Assembly (NCBI RefSeq): GCF_025562755.1
Contig: NZ_CP103300.1
Location: forward strand, 6,016,501 to 6,080,500
DNA from: Endozoicomonas euniceicola
GTDB lineage: Bacteria; Pseudomonadota; Gammaproteobacteria; Pseudomonadales; Endozoicomonadaceae
Direction of reading: 5' to 3'
DNA length: 64,000 nt
This document shows, piece by piece, positions 33,670 to 42,118 of the stretch (its first letter is position 1; each line of letters begins with the position of its first letter). The notes beneath the pieces are model-generated. The model was not told the DNA's origin. It was given only the letters and a program-made list of their open reading frames with translations, and made no database searches. The translations under genes were made by a program, and so were the position numbers.

Positions 33670-33763
33670 AATCCCGGAGAAGCAATGACTCTGTTTCCTG
33701 TTTGTCTGCCTTCTGATGTGTAATAATTTGCCATTAATGACTCAAAGGCCTCAAACCGTCTGC

Positions 33764-34798
33764 ATGGCAAAATATCAACCTCCTTATACAATTACCACGT
33801 CCATTCTTGACTCTGTTGCCAATATTAGTGAGTTGCTGGGACGGTACAGTGCTGGCCAATATTCTTCATCAACGCCACATCTTCGCCGTGGTAACCGGAT
33901 TCGAACCATTCAGGCATCCCTGGCTATTGAGCATAATACGCTAAGCGTTGAACAGGTGACGGCTATTCTGGAAGGAAAAAGAGTACTTGGACAACCAAAA
34001 GAAGTTCTTGAAGTTCAGAATGCTTTTGCTGCCTACGACTTACTTTCAGACCTTGATCCAGGCAACGTGGATGATTTGTTACAAGTTCACGCAATACTTA
34101 TGAAAGGGTTGACCAGTCAGTTTGGAAGCTGGCGGGAGTCAGGTGTTGGGATATACAGAGATGAACAATTGATTCACATGCCTCCTCCCGCATCACAGGT
34201 AGCCAGACTGATGTCTGATCTTCTGGCATGGGTTTCTGACACTGATGTACACCCCTTAATCGCCAGCTGTATTTTTCATTACGAGTTCGAATTCATACAC
34301 CCTTTTACTGACGGTAATGGTCGTATGGGGCGCTTTTGGCAAACCCTGATGTTATCGAAGTGGCGGGAACCGATGGCCTACCTTCCTGTAGAAACCATCA
34401 TTCGCGATCAACAGGATGCCTATTATCAGGCTCTTCGGGAATCCGATAATGCCAGTGACTCAACGCCATTTATTACATTTGTTCTTAGAGCCATTGAACA
34501 GGCACTCAACGAAGCTCTGGAAAGTGAGCCAGACCACCAAAGCGACCAAGTAAACCGTCAAGTAAGCGACCAAGTAAAAAATCTTCTCAGACTCTTTATT
34601 GCCGCCCCTTCAGAACCTCTAAAGGTTCCGGATATGATGCAAAAACTGGCGTTAAAACATCGTCCGACCTTCCGTAAAAACTACCTCAAGCCAGCCTTGG
34701 ATCAGAGTTTGATCACTATGACCAATCCTGACAGCCCAAACAGCCCCAGACAAAGTTACCTGATTAGTGCAGAAGGGTTATCTCTGTTGGGTAAATAA
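33764..34798 (+). CDS. Fic-domain AMP-transferase 1
   Basis: About 344 residues from ATG 33764. The active motif HPFTDGNGRMGRFW is complete, with the catalytic His. The inhibitory helix reads SLAIEHN, giving Ser-x3-Glu before the Fic core, typical of class II Fic proteins although the usual Gly/Asn after Glu is His. A C-terminal winged-helix segment follows a repeat VNRQVSDQVKN. Family function: AMPylation of target proteins, kept in check by the helix. First of three Fic genes next to the ICE integrase, on the same strand. Confidence 0.88.
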   Translation: MAKYQPPYTITTSILDSVANISELLGRYSAGQYSSSTPHLRRGNRIRTIQASLAIEHNTLSVEQVTAILEGKRVLGQPKEVLEVQNAFAAYDLLSDLDPGNVDDLLQVHAILMKGLTSQFGSWRESGVGIYRDEQLIHMPPPASQVARLMSDLLAWVSDTDVHPLIASCIFHYEFEFIHPFTDGNGRMGRFWQTLMLSKWREPMAYLPVETIIRDQQDAYYQALRESDNASDSTPFITFVLRAIEQALNEALESEPDHQSDQVNRQVSDQVKNLLRLFIAAPSEPLKVPDMMQKLALKHRPTFRKNYLKPALDQSLITMTNPDSPNSPRQSYLISAEGLSLLGK

Positions 34799-34871
34799 TG
34801 CAGCACACTGTAAGGCATCCACTGGTCATAAAATGATAAATCCAAGCCCACAGCTTCTTTGGATTGTCTGA

Positions 34872-34934
34872 TGAGCCAATTAGTACTAGTATTTAACTCA
34901 TAATATGAGCCGAATAGTGATGCTAATTGGCTCA
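34872..34934. promoter_or_regulatory. inverted repeats upstream of Fic gene 2
   Basis: TGAGCCAATTAG (34872-34883) and CTAATTGGCTCA (34923-34934) are perfect complements 39 bases apart, with CTCATAATATGAG, a perfect 13-bp palindrome, between them (34897-34909). They end 23 bases before the start codon and probably form the operator of the gene. Confidence 0.6.
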
Positions 34935-34957
34935 CTATCTATTTGAGGAATCTATAA

Positions 34958-36100
34958 GTGTATGATTTTTCGTCCATAAAATGGATTTGGCAACAAAAAG
35001 ACTGGCCTGATTTCCATTGGCAGGAAGAAGTGGTTCTGCCCTTGCTTAGAAATACTCGATTAAAGTTGGGCGTATTGCTGGGCAAGGCCAGTGCCAACGG
35101 GGATTCTAGTGACAGTCACTCAGCTCTTAATACATTGCTGGAAAATATCATCACTTCCTCAGCCATCGAGGGAGAACGTCTTAATGCACAATCCGTACGT
35201 TCCTCTCTGGCAAAACGATTACAGCTATCCGGTTCGGAAGATGTTGCCTATCCCACCTCTGAACGAACAGAAGGTCTGGCCGAGATGATGCTGGATGCTA
35301 TTACCAACCTGGAGTCGCCTCTTACTCTGGATCGTCTTTACCAATGGCATCACTGGCTGTTTCCTGATACCGGTTTTTCACTTCAATCCATTCAGGCGGG
35401 GCAGCTACGAGGGGATGAACCCATGCAGGTCGTGCCAGGACGTATTGATCGCCCTGCCGTACATTTTGAGGCTCCGCCGAGAAACCAGCTGGAACCAGAG
35501 TTGTCCCGTTTTTTTGACTGGTTTAACCAAAGTAAAAATGATCCGACCTGCGATCCGTTAATCCGTGCCGCTATCAGCCATTTCTGGTTTGTCACACTAC
35601 ACCCATTCGATGATGGTAACGGGCGATTAACCCGAGCCATTACTGACCTGGCACTGGCGCAGGCCGATGCCCAGAGCATCCGGCTTTATGCCATGTCCAC
35701 TGTGATCCTGGAAAATCGGAAGGATTATTACAACATACTGGAGCAAAGCCAACGTGGTGATACCGATATCACAAACTGGCTTGTCTGGTTTTTGCAGATG
35801 CTTGAGGCAACGATCCAGGCATCATTGGCCAAAATTGATCGTACCCTGCATAAAACCCGATTCTGGCAGCAGTTTCATAATACTGGCCTGTCGGAGGAAC
35901 AGGTTAAAGTTCTCAACCGGTTACTGGATGGCGGTGAAAAAGGCTTTGAATCCGGCATCAGTGCCTCTCACTATCAAAAGGTAGCCAAAGTCAGTAAAGC
36001 AACGGCAACACGGCATTTGTCGGATTTAATGAACAAGGGGTGTATTGAGAAACTCCCGGGGGGTGGGCGAAGTACTCGCTATCAGGTCATTAGAGCATGA
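34958..36100 (+). CDS. Fic-domain AMP-transferase 2 (DUF4172-Fic)
   Basis: 380 residues from GTG 34958, with GAGGAA 8 bases upstream. An N-terminal DUF4172-like region (WIWQQKDWPDFHW) precedes the inhibitory motif SSAIEGE and the complete Fic motif HPFDDGNGRLTRAI. A C-terminal winged helix (AKVSKATATRHLSDLMNKGC) suggests DNA binding and self-control. The palindromes at 34872-34934 lie just upstream. Both catalytic and inhibitory residues are intact. Confidence 0.88.
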   Translation: MYDFSSIKWIWQQKDWPDFHWQEEVVLPLLRNTRLKLGVLLGKASANGDSSDSHSALNTLLENIITSSAIEGERLNAQSVRSSLAKRLQLSGSEDVAYPTSERTEGLAEMMLDAITNLESPLTLDRLYQWHHWLFPDTGFSLQSIQAGQLRGDEPMQVVPGRIDRPAVHFEAPPRNQLEPELSRFFDWFNQSKNDPTCDPLIRAAISHFWFVTLHPFDDGNGRLTRAITDLALAQADAQSIRLYAMSTVILENRKDYYNILEQSQRGDTDITNWLVWFLQMLEATIQASLAKIDRTLHKTRFWQQFHNTGLSEEQVKVLNRLLDGGEKGFESGISASHYQKVAKVSKATATRHLSDLMNKGCIEKLPGGGRSTRYQVIRA

Positions 36101-36173
36101 AGGTGCGTTATTCGTTTGGTATCGTAAACGGTGCAGCAACGCACTGCCTGTAAAATCGAGAGCCAACTGGCAA

Positions 36174-36220
36174 TGGCACAATTATGGCGCATTTAAATTA
36201 ATTGCGCCATAATTGTGCCA
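36174..36220. promoter_or_regulatory. 18-bp perfect inverted repeat before Fic gene 3
   Basis: TGGCACAATTATGGCGCA (36174-36191) is perfectly complementary to 36203-36220 across an 11-base AT spacer. A half-site TTGTGCCA follows at 36235-36242, ending 4 bases before the start codon. Such a site is very likely an operator, probably for the gene's own N-terminal winged helix. Confidence 0.75.
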
Positions 36221-36246
36221 AAGAGCTGCAGCATTGTGCCACCCCT

Positions 36247-37611
36247 ATGAATACTCTCTCTGATTTATACCAGTCAATCACTTTGGCTCAAAAACCTGTC
36301 TCTATCTCTGAGCTATTGGCTGCTCATCCAAATCTAACCCGCCGCACGACGCAACGCTGGCTGAATAATTTGCTGGCCGAAGAAAAAATTGTTGCCATTG
36401 GAGAAGGACGCGGCAGGCGATATCAGGCGCGGAGTAAACCCAATACACAACTGGATGCCAGCCGGTCAGAGGATTTTCCTGCATTCATACCACTATCCGC
36501 AGACAGTAAGGATATTCTGGCTTATATTGAGCAACCCGTTGAGTCCAGACACCCTATTGGCTATCAGCGAGAGTTTCTGGACGCCTATCAGCCCAACAAA
36601 ACTTACTATTTGTCGGCACCTATTCGACAGCAACTCCGGCGTATGGGCGACACCAAACAGACTTCGCAACCTGCTGGCACTTATGGGCGGACTATTCTGA
36701 ATCGCTTCCTCATTGACTTGTCCTGGGCATCCAGCCATCTGGAAGGCAATACCTATAGCCGCCTGGATACAGTTCGACTAATTGAAGAAGGTTTCGCAGC
36801 CGAGGGGAAAGCCGCCATTGAAACCCAGATGATACTCAACCATAAGTCAGCCATAGAGTTATTGGTTGATAATGCAGAAACCGCTTCATACAACCGCTTC
36901 ACCCTGCTAAACCTCCATAGCTTATTGTCTGAAAACCTGTTGCCGAACCCTGCCGATGAAGGTCGGGTTCGTCTGCATCAGGTAGAGATCGGAAAAAGTG
37001 TTTTCAGACCTCTGGCGGGAGAAGTCATTATCAGCGACTTGCTGGATATTCTGCTACAAAAAGCCAGTCAGATTGAAGATCCCTTTGAGCAGTCATTCTT
37101 TATGATGGTTCACCTCCCCTATCTGCAGCCTTTTGCCGATGTGAACAAACGTACTTCGAGGTTGGCAGCGAATCTGCCATTAATCAGGGCTAATCTATGC
37201 CCGCTTACCTTTCTCGACGTACCTGAACAAGCCTATAGTCGTGCAACACTCGGGGTTTATGAAATGACTCGCATTGAGTTGCTCAGAGACCTTTATCTAT
37301 GGGCTTATGAGCGCTCTACTCAAGAATATCTGGCTATAAAACAGCAGCTGGCAGAGCCAGACCCGCTACGCTTGCAACACCGGAACCTGATCAAAAAAGT
37401 AGTCAACAAGATTGTTCTGCAGCCAGATGCCGACCCATTAGAACTGGTTGAAAGGCTGTTGCCAGAAGATATGCAGGATTCCGACCGCTCGGATTTATCA
37501 TCACTGATTATCGAAGAATTGCGACGTTTGCATGAAGGGGTTCTGGCCCGTTATGGATTAAGGCCATCACAGTTTAAACACTGGCAGGACATTCAAAATG
37601 AGAGCAGATAA
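36247..37611 (+). CDS. Fic-fold protein lacking the catalytic His
   Basis: 454 residues from ATG 36247. An N-terminal winged helix (SISELLAAHPNLTRRTTQRW) precedes a Fic domain with inhibitory motif SSHLEGN. The Fic core reads LQPFADVNKRTSRLAANLPL: Gln stands where the catalytic His belongs and Val replaces the first Gly, while Asn, Lys-Arg and the last Arg remain. Relatives with this QPF-DVNKR form exist and are annotated as Fic-family; AMPylation is improbable. The operator-like palindrome directly upstream and the N-terminal winged helix suggest a sensor-repressor. A longer frame from 36202 would overlap that palindrome. Confidence 0.8.
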   Translation: MNTLSDLYQSITLAQKPVSISELLAAHPNLTRRTTQRWLNNLLAEEKIVAIGEGRGRRYQARSKPNTQLDASRSEDFPAFIPLSADSKDILAYIEQPVESRHPIGYQREFLDAYQPNKTYYLSAPIRQQLRRMGDTKQTSQPAGTYGRTILNRFLIDLSWASSHLEGNTYSRLDTVRLIEEGFAAEGKAAIETQMILNHKSAIELLVDNAETASYNRFTLLNLHSLLSENLLPNPADEGRVRLHQVEIGKSVFRPLAGEVIISDLLDILLQKASQIEDPFEQSFFMMVHLPYLQPFADVNKRTSRLAANLPLIRANLCPLTFLDVPEQAYSRATLGVYEMTRIELLRDLYLWAYERSTQEYLAIKQQLAEPDPLRLQHRNLIKKVVNKIVLQPDADPLELVERLLPEDMQDSDRSDLSSLIIEELRRLHEGVLARYGLRPSQFKHWQDIQNESR

Positions 37612-37706
37612 AAAGTGAAACGTGCCAAGACTGTGCCAGACCACTAAAACCACCTATCCAGCCCTACTGCCGCAAGGCGCTTCATACCCTCTCCTAATGG
37701 TCTTAG

Positions 37707-37745
37707 CCCGTCGCTTCTTCCCCCAGAACGGCGGGTTTCTTTTTG
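37707..37745 (+). terminator. intrinsic terminator after the Fic genes
   Basis: CCCGTCG pairs with CGGCGGG (one G-T) around a 15-base loop, followed by TTTCTTTTT. It ends the Fic gene series about 100 bases after the last stop. Confidence 0.65.
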
Positions 37746-37756
37746 CCTGAAATATC

Positions 37757-37787
37757 CTTCAAACCCTTGTCTGGCAAGGGTTTGAAG
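37757..37787. repeat. 13-bp perfect inverted repeat
   Basis: CTTCAAACCCTTG and CAAGGGTTTGAAG around a TCTGG loop, just after the terminator. It could be a second transcription end or part of an attachment region, since integrase-type genes lie on both sides. Confidence 0.4.
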
Positions 37788-37946
37788 CTAATAGAGAATA
37801 TTGGTACCGACGTAACATAGCGTTACGCAGGATTGCATATTTTGCTCTATTCCGCTCTCATTTCTCCCCAAATTCTCCCCATTTAGTACACAAAAAAAGT
37901 ACCAGTTTGATCGGTACTTGCTTTAAGTACCACCTATGGAGTAATT
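37788..37946. other. leader of an integrase-like gene
   Basis: No gene. AAGTACC and GGTACTT near 37897-37920 form an inverted repeat with a further AAGTACC before the start codon at 37947, an operator-like set. Confidence 0.35.
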
Positions 37947-38358
37947 ATGGCTACTTTCCTTAACCGCACCGGCTCAGACGGTGTTCGTAAAATCAAGGTG
38001 CTTGCCCGAGTCTGGCTTAATGGTAAGCAGCTCAACAAGATAAAGACGTTCTCTGAAAGAGACGGTTCTGACTATGAACGGCAGGCAAAGAAATGGGCAG
38101 AACAAACTGAACAGGCAATGAAAGCAGAAAAGGCCAAGCTCCTTTACCAGTCCTTAGCTGGCTCTGTATCAGATCAGGCCACACCGACCTTGAAACTGAT
38201 TGTTTCTGAGCAACAAGGAGTGTCTCTGGGTGATTATCTGTTTTCATTTAAAGAAGCTCTTGAGCACCTGAACACCCATTTTGGCGAAGTCAGCCTGAAA
38301 GGCATCACAGCAATCAACACGAATGCCGTCTGGAAATATATTATGTGCCTACATGAAG
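37947..38358 (+). pseudogene. integrase-like N-terminal gene, 5' part, cut by IS66 copy A
   Basis: About 137 codons: MATFLNRTGSDGVRKIKVLA, then KQLNKIKTFSERDGSDYERQ and KKWAEQTEQAMKAEKAKLL. This is the N-terminal, arm-binding and core-binding pattern of phage-type integrases. The frame is cut at ACATGAAG followed by the IS66 end. The continuation lies at 48672-48789 on the other strand, beyond an inverted segment: joining at the ACATGAAG duplication gives MCLHEEKANQQAIETELQ in one frame. Even so joined the frame stops early, before a catalytic domain. Confidence 0.7.
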
Positions 38359-39310
38359 GTAACTTTTCTACAAACCACTAAACATAAGCTCAAAGTCGTC
38401 TACTTTTAGAGTATGCAAAATGCTCATGTTTCAGGATCAGGCACAACACCTGCATTACTGCCTGCCCCCTTTGCTACCTCGCAGGTCATCCTCACCAAGC
38501 AGGAACACATCCAGCTAAAACAGCAGGCCAACCTCTGGCATGCCATGTGGAAGGCGGCCTGTGGCCGAGAGAAAAAAGTATTGGCTAAAAATGCCTCTCT
38601 TATCGCTCAGCATAAAGCCGAAATGGCTGGGTTGAACACCCAGGTCGCTGATCTGAAATCAGAACTGGCACACATGAAGCACTTGCTTTTCGGTCGTAAA
38701 TCAGAGAAGACCAGTTCTTCTTCAAAGAAAAGTGGCAATACTACCCGGCCACCTTCAAATCGAAAACGAGGTCACCAGCCCGGAGTCCCCGGCTCTGGTC
38801 GCCATCTTCACAACAACCTGCCAGTGGTTCATGAGTCTGTAGACTTACCAGTGGACAAACAGTGTTGTACAGTCTGTCACCGGCCATTCAAGTCTTTTTT
38901 CAATGACGACAGCTGCGACGTAATTGAAGTTGAAGTTAAGGCTCACGTTCGTCGTTATCACCGAAGGCATTACCAAAAAACTTGCCAGTGCCCTGAAACG
39001 CCCAATATTACTACTCCACCACCTCCACCAAGACTCATCAACAAAGGAAAGCTTGGTATTTCTGTCTGGGTGGAGCTGTTGCTGAATAAGTACGCATACG
39101 GCATCCCCATAAACAGGCAACTTGAGTCTTATAAGACTCAGGGACTGGAACTGTCGCAGGCGACCATCTCCTTTGGCCTGGAAGCTATAACGCCCTTTTT
39201 TGAGCCGGTTGCCGAAGCTACTCGGGAATTCGTCGCCAGTAGCGATCAGTGGCATGCTGATGAAACCCGGTGGATCAGCTGGGCACATGAGACCACAGGT
39301 TCTCACAAAC
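38359..39310 (+). mobile_element. IS66-family element, copy A (3' part lost)
   Basis: Begins GTAACTTTTCTACAAACC, the end shared by copies B and C, with the 8-base flank ACATGAAG. It carries only tnpC-type coding sequence and matches copy B until about 39310, where IS1634-type sequence begins. Confidence 0.85.
38413..39310 (+). pseudogene. tnpC: IS66-family transposase TnpC, truncated
   Basis: About 299 of some 557 codons. The N-terminal coiled coil (LIAQHKAEMAGLNTQVADLK), the zinc-binding-like CCTVCHRPF and CQCPE cluster, and the start of the DDE domain with DQWHADETRW (first Asp) are present. The frame then runs out of homology after TTGSHK and ends with unrelated codons. Second Asp and Glu are missing. 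Confidence 0.8.
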
Positions 39311-39983
39311 CGTCATTCACCACCCTATTCAGGAATAAATTTCTTGGTACGTTGAGCCCAAAATAAAAATGATCGTCGATTGCCTCTCTGATATTCCAAC
39401 CATGTGTTTCTCCGTCCCGTTAACCGACAGCACATGAATCCCATCAAAGCACAGGAAAACCCATCTGCCCGTTGGGTTCTAGGCTGGTTTCTTCTTCATG
39501 TCCGGGAACGTTCGGCTCTGCCTTTTCAGTTCATAGCGGATTCGATGCTGAATTGCAGCATAGACCATAAGACAGAGTGTCATCACCATTAACAGGGCCT
39601 CAATACGCTCAGGTTTTTTGAGATACAGTGAAGACACCAGAAAATCAGGGCTCTTCAGGAAGCGAAAACCTCTCTCAACCTGCTGCTGGGATTTATACGT
39701 CCTCAGTAGTTCGCCAGCGTCAAGCCGGACTGTATCTGTATCGTTGGTTGCCAGAACAAAACAACCCAACGATGCTTCTGCATCACGACGAGTCTGTACA
39801 GCAACCGTGCAGGAGCCTGTCACATAATATTCATAGTGGTCGGGAACCGTCCCATCAGCAGGACGGCCTTTGGTTTTATAGCAGGGACTCTCGATGATCT
39901 CAGGTTCAGCCTGGCAGTATACGGACTGTTTTTGCCATAGCTTGAAAGCTTCCATGGCATCCGATTCGCAACAGAATGGCTTC

Positions 39984-41626
39984 GGGTGCGGTTCATTTGC
40001 TACGACGAAGCCCTATTCACCACCAACTCACCGTAATTTCGTTTCTTAGAACACGAATGGTGATATGACCAGTATTCATCCCAGTCTCCACTGGAGTTTA
40101 TTGAGCGAAGCTTCAGAATGGCTTCCGCGCCTTGCAGGCTCCATCGTGCGCCTGTTATATCAAGACGGTCATTTATCAAATGTCGGCAAGCGCCTTCAAT
40201 CACTCCGCTGGCAATAGGAAAGCCTGAGCGCAGCGCCTTATCGTAGCAAAGCCGGTCTCTGTTTTTTTGCAGATAGCCAGCACATTTATCAATAGCTTCC
40301 CGATTCTTCAATTTTCGTTTCGTGGCACTTTGCTTTATGCCCCTGGCTACCCAGCCCGACTGCCCATGAAGAATTTTCAGTGCTTGCTGCTCAACCCATT
40401 TCTCAATAGATTTATCACCTTTATCATGCAGACAATGAGCGGCTTTCCACAGATATTCCAGCACATGAATGAAATCCATTACGATGCTGGTTTTGACCTG
40501 TTTTCTGCGGGCGACTCTTTCAATCATTTTCAGTTGATGCGGATGCCCATCGACCACGACAACCCATTGTCGTTTTCGTTCCGGGTCACGCTTGAGAGCC
40601 TCATCAAAGGCTTCTTCGATGACTGTTTCTCCGTCCCTCTCAACACTGGCCCAAACCCTCTTGTTGCGTATTGGAGGTCGAAATTTGACGACATTGTCCG
40701 CTTTCTTTTCAGAGTTCATGATGGACTCTGGTGAGCGTGGGTTTGCCCGCACAGTGTAAACAGTCGCCACCATAGCCATACGCTTCCGGTCTTTCTTTTC
40801 TCCCGGACTTAAACGTGTCTGACATTTTTTCTTGCTTTTCTCTGCATTCTTGCGGGTCGCTTCCCTTAACCCATCTGGCAACATGACCAGACCTTTCCCA
40901 TCAAAGCTCAGAACCAATAGGTCATCTGTTTGCTCATCTTCTATGGTTCGTTGTTCATAGAATTCGACAAAATCCTGAGCTGTGCCTTCAACCAGCTTTA
41001 TTGCCTGGTGCTTGCCAACTATGCCGGGGCAATTTTCACGATGCCGTTTGACGACATTGTCATAAGAACGATCAATAGCATCCGTGACCACACGCTTGCG
41101 TACACCATCAGAATATTGGTCGTTATTAAGGTTGAGCCCGGCATCCAGTGGGAATTCGTTGGAGACATTGCGCTGGCTATAAGCAAACCGTTTGACCGTT
41201 ATCTTGCCAAACACCGTGGTGAGAACCCGGCTGGTATTTTGACGAATATGGTTACGAGGTATGCCGTCAGAGGGAGTGACAGACACTGCTCTTTCTTCAT
41301 CTTCAGCCTGTTTATCGAGATAGCCCTGAAACATTAGCCGAAGCAGCTCGTCCCCATTGGTTCGAATGTACTCTTCAGTTGTGCCATGTTCCTGCAGGCA
41401 GGCAGATTCGAGGTGGCGGATCATGCTATTAAAGTGATCCTGTGCAGGAGAAAAAAATTGAAAGTCGAGAGTATTAGCGTAAGATGCGTTCACAAAGGGC
41501 TGCTTTTCCGGTGTTATTTGTTTGGCGACGTTATATCACCACGAAACAGCCCTTTTTTCTTTGCTCTCGGTCGTCAAAGTAGTTGGTTTTGCTGGGGTAG
41601 AGCGTCGTAGCAAATGAACCGCACCC
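39984..41626 (-). mobile_element. ISKra4-family insertion sequence, copy A
   Basis: 1643 bp with ends GGGTGCGGTTCATTTGCTAC and its complement. Flanked by the 9-bp duplication AATGGCTTC (39975-39983 and 41627-41635) within the IS1634 transposase gene. The same element, same length, lies at 50190-51832. Confidence 0.92.
40000..41493 (-). CDS. ISKra4-family transposase
   Basis: 497 residues, identical to the product at 50323-51816. The core has LLVLSFDGKGLVM (Asp), VVVVDGHPHQLKMIE (second Asp region) and the C-terminal SGFPIASGVIEGACRHLIND (Glu) followed by DITGARWSLQGAEAILKLR, the signature end of ISKra4 transposases. Intact frame reaching almost to the right terminal repeat. Two identical copies point to recent movement. 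Confidence 0.9.
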   Translation of the reverse strand: MNASYANTLDFQFFSPAQDHFNSMIRHLESACLQEHGTTEEYIRTNGDELLRLMFQGYLDKQAEDEERAVSVTPSDGIPRNHIRQNTSRVLTTVFGKITVKRFAYSQRNVSNEFPLDAGLNLNNDQYSDGVRKRVVTDAIDRSYDNVVKRHRENCPGIVGKHQAIKLVEGTAQDFVEFYEQRTIEDEQTDDLLVLSFDGKGLVMLPDGLREATRKNAEKSKKKCQTRLSPGEKKDRKRMAMVATVYTVRANPRSPESIMNSEKKADNVVKFRPPIRNKRVWASVERDGETVIEEAFDEALKRDPERKRQWVVVVDGHPHQLKMIERVARRKQVKTSIVMDFIHVLEYLWKAAHCLHDKGDKSIEKWVEQQALKILHGQSGWVARGIKQSATKRKLKNREAIDKCAGYLQKNRDRLCYDKALRSGFPIASGVIEGACRHLINDRLDITGARWSLQGAEAILKLRSINSSGDWDEYWSYHHSCSKKRNYGELVVNRASS

Positions 41627-42118
41627 AATGGCTTCTTGCCCAATTTCTCAAGTTCCTTGAACTCCTTCAGGGACTTTTTCTGCATACGCCTTGTCAGTGT
41701 CTTCTGTTCTGTTTTCTGGCTTTGATTATTTCGAAACAGTACCCAACGTTGTACGACACCTGCATAGTCAGACAGAGTCTCTACAGATTCGTAATGCTCA
41801 AACCCTTCAACCTCAACCATTGAGCGCAATGGCGCACTTTGAACCAGTTCTTTGGCTGCACCAATGTTGAGAGGAACTCTGGAGATAAACAACTGATCCT
41901 GCTGACTCAGTTCCTGAACGGTTTCAGCCACATACAATGCAGCATCACCGATGAAGTAACGGGCATTCAGTGCCGCCTTGAAGCTCTTTATATGCTCAGA
42001 AACCACTTGTTTGAAACTGGTCTTGTCCGTCACATTACCGCTGGCTGCTTTCATAAACATCGGAATGCCTGCCCGGTTTTCGGTCAGCAGGAGCAATATG
42101 GCCTGGTTCAGGTCAGGA

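Larger units (their letters stand above)
39311..42118 (-). mobile_element. IS1634-family element remnant, split by ISKra4 copy A
   Basis: Transposase segments at 41636-42118 and 39329-39983 join across the ISKra4 insertion. The 5' end of the element is missing where IS66 copy B begins (42119); the 3' end meets the broken IS66 copy A near 39311. Confidence 0.75.
39329..42118 (-). pseudogene. IS1634-family transposase, N-terminally truncated and interrupted
   Basis: 5' part: PDLNQAILLLLTENRAGIPM, then ARYFIGDAALYVAETVQ, the Asp-containing strand, to LEKLGKKP. After removal of ISKra4 and one AATGGCTTC it continues FCCESDAMEAFKLWQKQ and YKSQQQVERGFRFLKSPDF with the Glu region. An in-frame amber codon at 39479-39481 (after MKKKPA) precedes a tail that still reads NPTGRWVFLCFDGIHVLSV and ends at 39329. 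Three separate defects make it inactive. Confidence 0.78.
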
